DNA from: Strigamia acuminata
Taxonomy: Eukaryota; Arthropoda; Chilopoda; Geophilomorpha; Linotaeniidae
DNA: 64,000 nucleotides
Assembly (NCBI GenBank): GCA_949358305.1
Contig: OX442315.1
Location: forward strand, 30,530,427 to 30,594,426
Direction of reading: 5' to 3'
In this document: positions 59,586 through 64,000 of the stretch, piece after piece
How positions within the stretch are numbered: position 1 is the first letter of the stretch
How the letters are laid out: every line of letters starts with the position of its first letter
Made by a program: the position numbers and the translations under genes
Notes under the pieces: model-generated
The model's database searches: none
Told to the model about the DNA's origin: nothing
The model's input: only the letters and a program-made list of their open reading frames with translations

Positions 59586-60337
59586 TATTGTATAATTCTT
59601 ATTTTTCTTTATCTTTTTTTTTTAAATTCATTAAACCTTTAAATTGTCAACACTTGTGTAGACGCTTTTTCAAGAACTGATCTTAACATAAAATAAGCTC
59701 AGAGGTGCATCCATTACACTACGCATCGATTCCTCAGCAAATGTTAGTACAGTGTGAATTATTGGATTTTAATTATTAAAATCCCAAGGTTGTGACACTT
59801 AACGGTTTTGTCTTTCCATATTGATCAAAAAAGAGAAAAGAAATCAATATAACTTTCATAACTCGGAAATTAACTAAACCTGTGTGCTTCCCAAAATAAA
59901 TTTAAAGTTTACTTCTCACTAACAATAATAACAAGTTTTCCATTCACACTGTGCTGTTATTTTTGCTAATCTGAACTAAGAATTTACATTGTGTCATCAG
60001 CCAATTAAAATCGATTTCGCATACCTACGCTACAAGTTACCATGAACTCTTTTTATTGGTTTGGTTGAGCAGCAAGAATTTTCTTTCTGCACAACCAAAA
60101 AGTTCAGTGATCTGACTGAACTTGCTGAACCTGTCTTTCTTGCACTGCAAGCAAGTTAAACAAGTGCAAAAAGCAAGTAAGCAAGCTTCTTTTGTACTTT
60201 TGCTTGCTAATGTTTACAGTCCACCACTTTATTCTCTTTCCATTGCGTGCAATAAACCAAATACAGTATACTTCTCTGACTGAAAATAATGAATTGGTTA
60301 TGTTTATTAAATAAAACCATCGGAAAGAAATAATGTA

Positions 60338-61828
60338 CAACCCCAAGCCAAAATATTGGAATACTCGGATTTTGTCAGTATTCCATGTTCCTCAAATGGG
60401 CTAGAAACAAAAGTTTCAAAGTTAAACAAATATCCACAAAAATACTTTGAAAACATGTTTAATTGGCTTTATTTTAAGCAAAAAAAATTTAAAAAAGGTG
60501 AGATATTTATCCCACTATCCACTATCCACAAAAACGTCTGTGACAAAACATTAGAATCGCAAAAGTGTTGAGACAAAAAATTAGAATAATTGTGAGAAGA
60601 GACAGAAATCTTATCTATCCCACTCATTTAAAGAATGATAGCATTTAGTATTTGGTTGGTCTTCCTTTTGCATCAATCACAGCCCTCACTCGTCGCAGCA
60701 TCAAGTCCACCAACTTCTTACACTGCTCACTAGTAATAGAGGCCTACACCATGAGCGGGAGCCAGGTCATGTTGAAAAATAAATGTATCATCACTGAACA
60801 TTGATTCTGATGAAGGCATCATGAAGTAGTTGAGTATCTCTTGATACACAGCAGAGTTTATTGTACCTTTCACAAACGTTAACTCCCTCATTCCAGATGC
60901 AGCCATACAACCCCACACCATGACATTAGCTGAAAATTATACACACTTCTTCAAACAGTTTTTATTGTACATTTCATGTTTTTCCCACCAAACTCGTGGA
61001 CCCTGGTCCCCATAATATAAGTTAAATTTTGATTCATCGCTGTAGAGAATCGTTGCCCATTGGTCTGGGGTCCAATCTATCCTTGCCTTGCATCACTCAA
61101 GTCTTCTTTTCATCTACGTGCTGCTTAGAAGGGGTTTTTGTTTGGGAAGACGAGGTGCCAATTGAAATTCATGTAAACAACACAGTGTTGTACATTGGGA
61201 GACATTTATTCCATTTTTTCCCACTGTGCATGATGAATTTTAGATGACTTGAAACGGTTATTCATTACAATTGAATGAAGTTTGCGGTCATCTTGTGGTG
61301 ATGTTTTACGTTTTCATCCACTATAGTGCCGCATGGTGTTTAGTCCTTGTCCAGAGGTAATCTGCTTTATTGTTTTGGAAACTGCAGATTGACTGCACCC
61401 TACAATTGTTGCAACTGATTGTTGTTTACGACCGGCTGCATTAAGTTAGACAATCTGCTCTCTTTCTCCATGGAGATGTCATTGTTGGCACCCATTTTAA
61501 TTTAGTGATAATGTGTGCACATTGTTTGAGGTTATTTGCGGCAATTTGGTCACGTGGAATAATGTTTTGCTAATTTTTGCACATTATTCTAATTTTTTGT
61601 CCCAACACTTTTGTGATTCTAATGTTTTGTCACAGACGTTTTTGTGGACAGTGGGATAAATATCTCACCTTTTTTTAATTTTTTTTGCTTAAAATAAAGC
61701 CGATTAAACATGTTTTCAAAGTATTTTTGTGGATATTTGTTTAACTTTGAAACTTTTGTTTCTAGCCCATTTGAGGAACAAATGGAACTGACAAAATCCG
61801 AGTTTTCCAATATTTTGGCTTGGGGTTG
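60338..61828 (-). mobile_element. Tc1-like transposon with about 250-bp terminal inverted repeats
   Basis: The ends CAACCCCAAGCCAAAATATT are flanked by TA (60336-60337 and 61829-61830). The arms match closely for about 250 bp, the left carrying a small CACTATC duplication. The internal region encodes a broken transposase on minus. 1491 bp. Confidence 0.9.
60645..61495 (-). pseudogene. Tc1/mariner transposase pseudogene
   Basis: The start ATG is at 61495-61493 (MGANNDIS...). Then in shifting frames: a helix-turn-helix segment NAAGRKQQSVATIVGCSQSA; TNGQRFSTAMNQNLTYIMGT; MVWGCMAASGMRELTFVKGT; and FIFQHDLAPAH, where the Asp is the usual second catalytic Asp before NAPAH in Tc1 proteins. The end is RRVRAVIDAKGRPTKY and TAA at 60647-60645. 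It is interrupted by several stops and frameshifts and shortened: about 850 nt against about 1,020 for a usual 340-residue Tc1 transposase. Part of the C-terminal catalytic region is missing after APAH. It cannot make active enzyme. Its terminal repeats are better preserved than the gene. Confidence 0.88.
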
Positions 61829-62126
61829 TACTGCATGTTATGTAATTTCTTATCTCTTAATACTAATGCTTTCACGTTGAGAGGTTAAGCCATAAAATGC
61901 AACAGATTTTGGCACTCCACCTGTGTCCACACTGTCTAAAATTTGACCCACCCTCATTTTTACACATAATATTTTCATTATCATGACAAAGAAAAACCCC
62001 AGGAGCCAAAACAAATAAGAAAATACATCCTCAAATACGCAACACAAGCTTTGCAAAAATTAGACATGTAATTCAGGGATTAAATTAGCATCTATTTTCC
62101 TTTCATCTTTAAATAAAAACATTATT

Positions 62127-62260
62127 CACTAAGCGCATTCATAGAGCCATTTAGACCAAACAGCATCTTTAAACAATGTTTTTAATCTGCTTGTTTCGAT
62201 CTATAACTTGACCAAATGGCAGTGGGCATGCGCAGGACATTGAAACAACAAAACATCCAT
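62127..62260. repeat. Dispersed repeat, CACTAAGCGC end
   Basis: CACTAAGCGCATTCATAGAG, GCCATTTAGACC, a TTTAAACAATG stretch, CTGCTTGTTTCG, GCAGTGGGCATGCGCAGGAC and AAACAACAAAACATC. Same order as in the 2330-2480 copy and, inverted, at 23925-24033. Confidence 0.55.
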
Positions 62261-63725
62261 TTTTAAATCAAAATAGAAGGTGGGATGGGGAAGATTCAAA
62301 TATTTATTGTAAATGTCAAAGTTCCACGATTAACTTTTCGAGTACAAAAAGTTTTCACATGCATGACATTTGATTTAAATATTCAAACACACACATTGAG
62401 ATTTAAATGAGTATAATCGAGTTCACACTCGTTTAAATGACTTTCAAACCCTCCTACAATTTGACAATTTAATATGATACTCTAATCTATCAAATGTAAA
62501 AATTTAATCAACAACATCAGCTGCGCATTTCAGCAACAAAAAAAATACTGAAGTCGATCCTTGATCTGCTTTAATCGTATTTGGAGCAGGTGAGAAATGG
62601 AGGGTCACTTGCCTCGACTAATGCGCCATGCTTGAGTGACCAAAAAAACCATCAACTTTCATTTAGTCCCAAAATTTAGCTGTAACAAACCATAGACTAA
62701 GCTAGATCCTCCTTTAAAACCTTCCAAAATATTTTTTTCCCAGTTAGACAATATTAGATTTCATTTTTAAAAGCAAGATTCAATTGCATGCAATTTTTCA
62801 TTTTTTCTGCCATTTTCTTTTCCAAAAAATAAAAAAATAAAAAAATAAAAAATAAAAAATTCACTGAAAGTTAATGAATTGGTCAGACTTGCCGAGATTA
62901 CTTGGCAACTCTTAAATAGCATTTGAAATTGACTTGACAGTTTGCTCACACTGCTTTGATCGCACCGCATTACCTTGATTGCTGAATTGGAAATTGGACT
63001 TGTCCTCTTGGACATTAATTAAACACCACAGTTAACGTGAATGTTGATAAATTTTTCCCAAATAAATATTTAAGAAAAAAAAATACCATCCCAAGCTACA
63101 ATTACACATGAAATTGTATAAGCTTTAATAAATAACTCCCAACAAACGAAATAATTAATTAGTAAAAATGAGCAATGAATTAGGCCTACAATTTCACACT
63201 TTAATTCCAGTCAAGCAATTACTAAACCTGGGATAAATAATGCCAAAAAGTCAACGAAATATGCATAATTAAGAAGGGGGAAGGAAAATAATGATTTATG
63301 TGCCATTGTAATCCTCCAGGTCGTCGAAATGTGACTTCCATTTTTTAAGTGCATATTCATTTCGGAAGGGATTATATGGATTTTTGTTTGGAATCGTTTT
63401 CAATTTGTATATTTATGCAAAATATATCGATTCTATTTTCATATCTTTCAACGCGCGCTTAAGTTTCAAGAAATTGTTAAATATTTACCATTTTCATTGG
63501 CTGCACCTTCACGAGAAAAAGTTAGCTCAAAGCTTTTCATGTTTGAATAGAAAGTCAATACTCTACTTCTTATATTCTAGTTATAGCAAACAATTTCCTT
63601 TTAAGTATTAGTTGAGTTTTTAAAAAATTATATTTAATCAAGCTTCTCTTAGTTTAATCTAACTGTAAGATTAGCTTTCTATATTTGCAACTCACGGTAT
63701 TTGGATTTTCAAGCATAAGGCGTTA

Positions 63726-64000
63726 GAGAGTTTGCGGGATGCATTTTTCCGTTATTTTTCTCTACGTTACACTATTTTAGTGCCATATCGTAAGGGAAAA
63801 TTCTTTAGTGTATCGTTTTCAACACTAAATTAAAATATAGTGCAGCCAATCAGAATTGAGAACACTATATTGTTAGCTCCGCCCATTGCAAATGGCGATT
63901 ATTTTGTTGTCCCGATCAAACACATCACAGTCACAGGTATGTAGATTGAATGATAAGTGAGGCCCTAAATTGAATTTTAGGCCCAAAACCATACTTTATA
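63726..64000. mobile_element. Partial TA-flanked element, family GAGAGTTTGCGGGATGCA (copy 2)
   Basis: Starts GAGAGTTTGCGGGATGCATT after TA at 63724-63725 and continues with sequence matching the inverse of 17100-17296 (GCCAATCAGAATTGAGAACA, GCAAATGGCGATTATTTTGT, AGATTGAATGATAAGTGAGG). Cut by the window end. Confidence 0.85.

Larger units (their letters stand above)
46332..60337. other. Region between foldback and Tc1 element: no gene recognised
   Basis: 14 kb of AT-rich DNA with elements described separately (50718-51130, 51901-52298, 55576-55806, 55933-56298, 56965-57035, 59250-59585). Poly-A runs lie near 47505-47535 and 49957-49978. A GC-richer stretch at 58680-58870 is the only compositional outlier not tied to a repeat. 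Short open frames around 54120-54515 and 55908-56342 have no coding signs; the latter lies in a transposon. Confidence 0.6.
61829..64000. other. Right end of window: no gene recognised
   Basis: A dispersed repeat end at 62127 (CACTAAGCGCATTCATAGAG...GGGCATGCGCAGGAC), an A-rich (AAAAAT)n stretch near 62825-62858, and the partial element from 63726. Nothing coding was seen. Confidence 0.6.

Overview
The window is AT-rich, intron-heavy arthropod nuclear DNA. The anchor is four exons on the minus strand that read in the order Ig1, first half of Ig2, second half of Ig2, first half of Ig3 of a Down syndrome cell adhesion molecule (Dscam) protein. All junctions between them are phase 1, with good GT/AG sites, so the spliced reading frame is continuous. 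Splitting Ig2 and the start of Ig3 into half-domain exons is the layout of insect and crustacean Dscam (exons 4, 5 and 6 of Drosophila Dscam1). I cannot name the species or the paralog.

Layout, low to high coordinate, which is 3' to 5' for the gene: Ig3 first-half exon (652-769); 3.0 kb intron with a 20-21 bp minisatellite and an inverted-repeat element; Ig2 second-half exon (3737-3886); 9.4 kb intron holding a 200-base assembly gap, a TTA-flanked element with a second element nested inside it, and several dispersed repeats; Ig2 first-half exon (13253-13414); 9.3 kb intron with a solo LTR, a pogo-like element and others; Ig1 exon (22704-23033). The remaining 41 kb (23034-64000) lies 5' of the Ig1 exon. 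It holds no host coding sequence I could recognise and is probably a large 5' intron plus possible upstream sequence. The signal-peptide exon was not found.

The other real protein-coding unit is a complete BEL/Pao LTR retrotransposon on the plus strand at 28241-34132. Its two 300-bp LTRs show no difference by eye, it is flanked by a 5-bp target duplication (CAGTT), it has a tRNA-Phe-type primer binding site, and it carries one uninterrupted 1759-codon Gag-Pol frame. It inserted very recently, antisense to Dscam. A degenerate Tc1 element with about 250-bp terminal repeats lies at 60338-61828.

The rest is a mosaic of short non-autonomous elements. Several can be bounded exactly by target duplications: hAT-type with 8 bp, TTA-flanked, TA-flanked and pogo-like. 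There is also a solo LTR, an LTR fragment inside an old Tc1 arm, a tRNA-derived SINE head, foldbacks and simple repeats. I see no bacterial operons, CRISPR arrays or rRNA, and no functional tRNA. I found no clear undescribed system. The strongest leads are the single-copy Dscam half-exons, the pristine BEL element whose frame ends inside its own LTR, and an inverted-repeat family whose two arms match within each copy but differ between copies.
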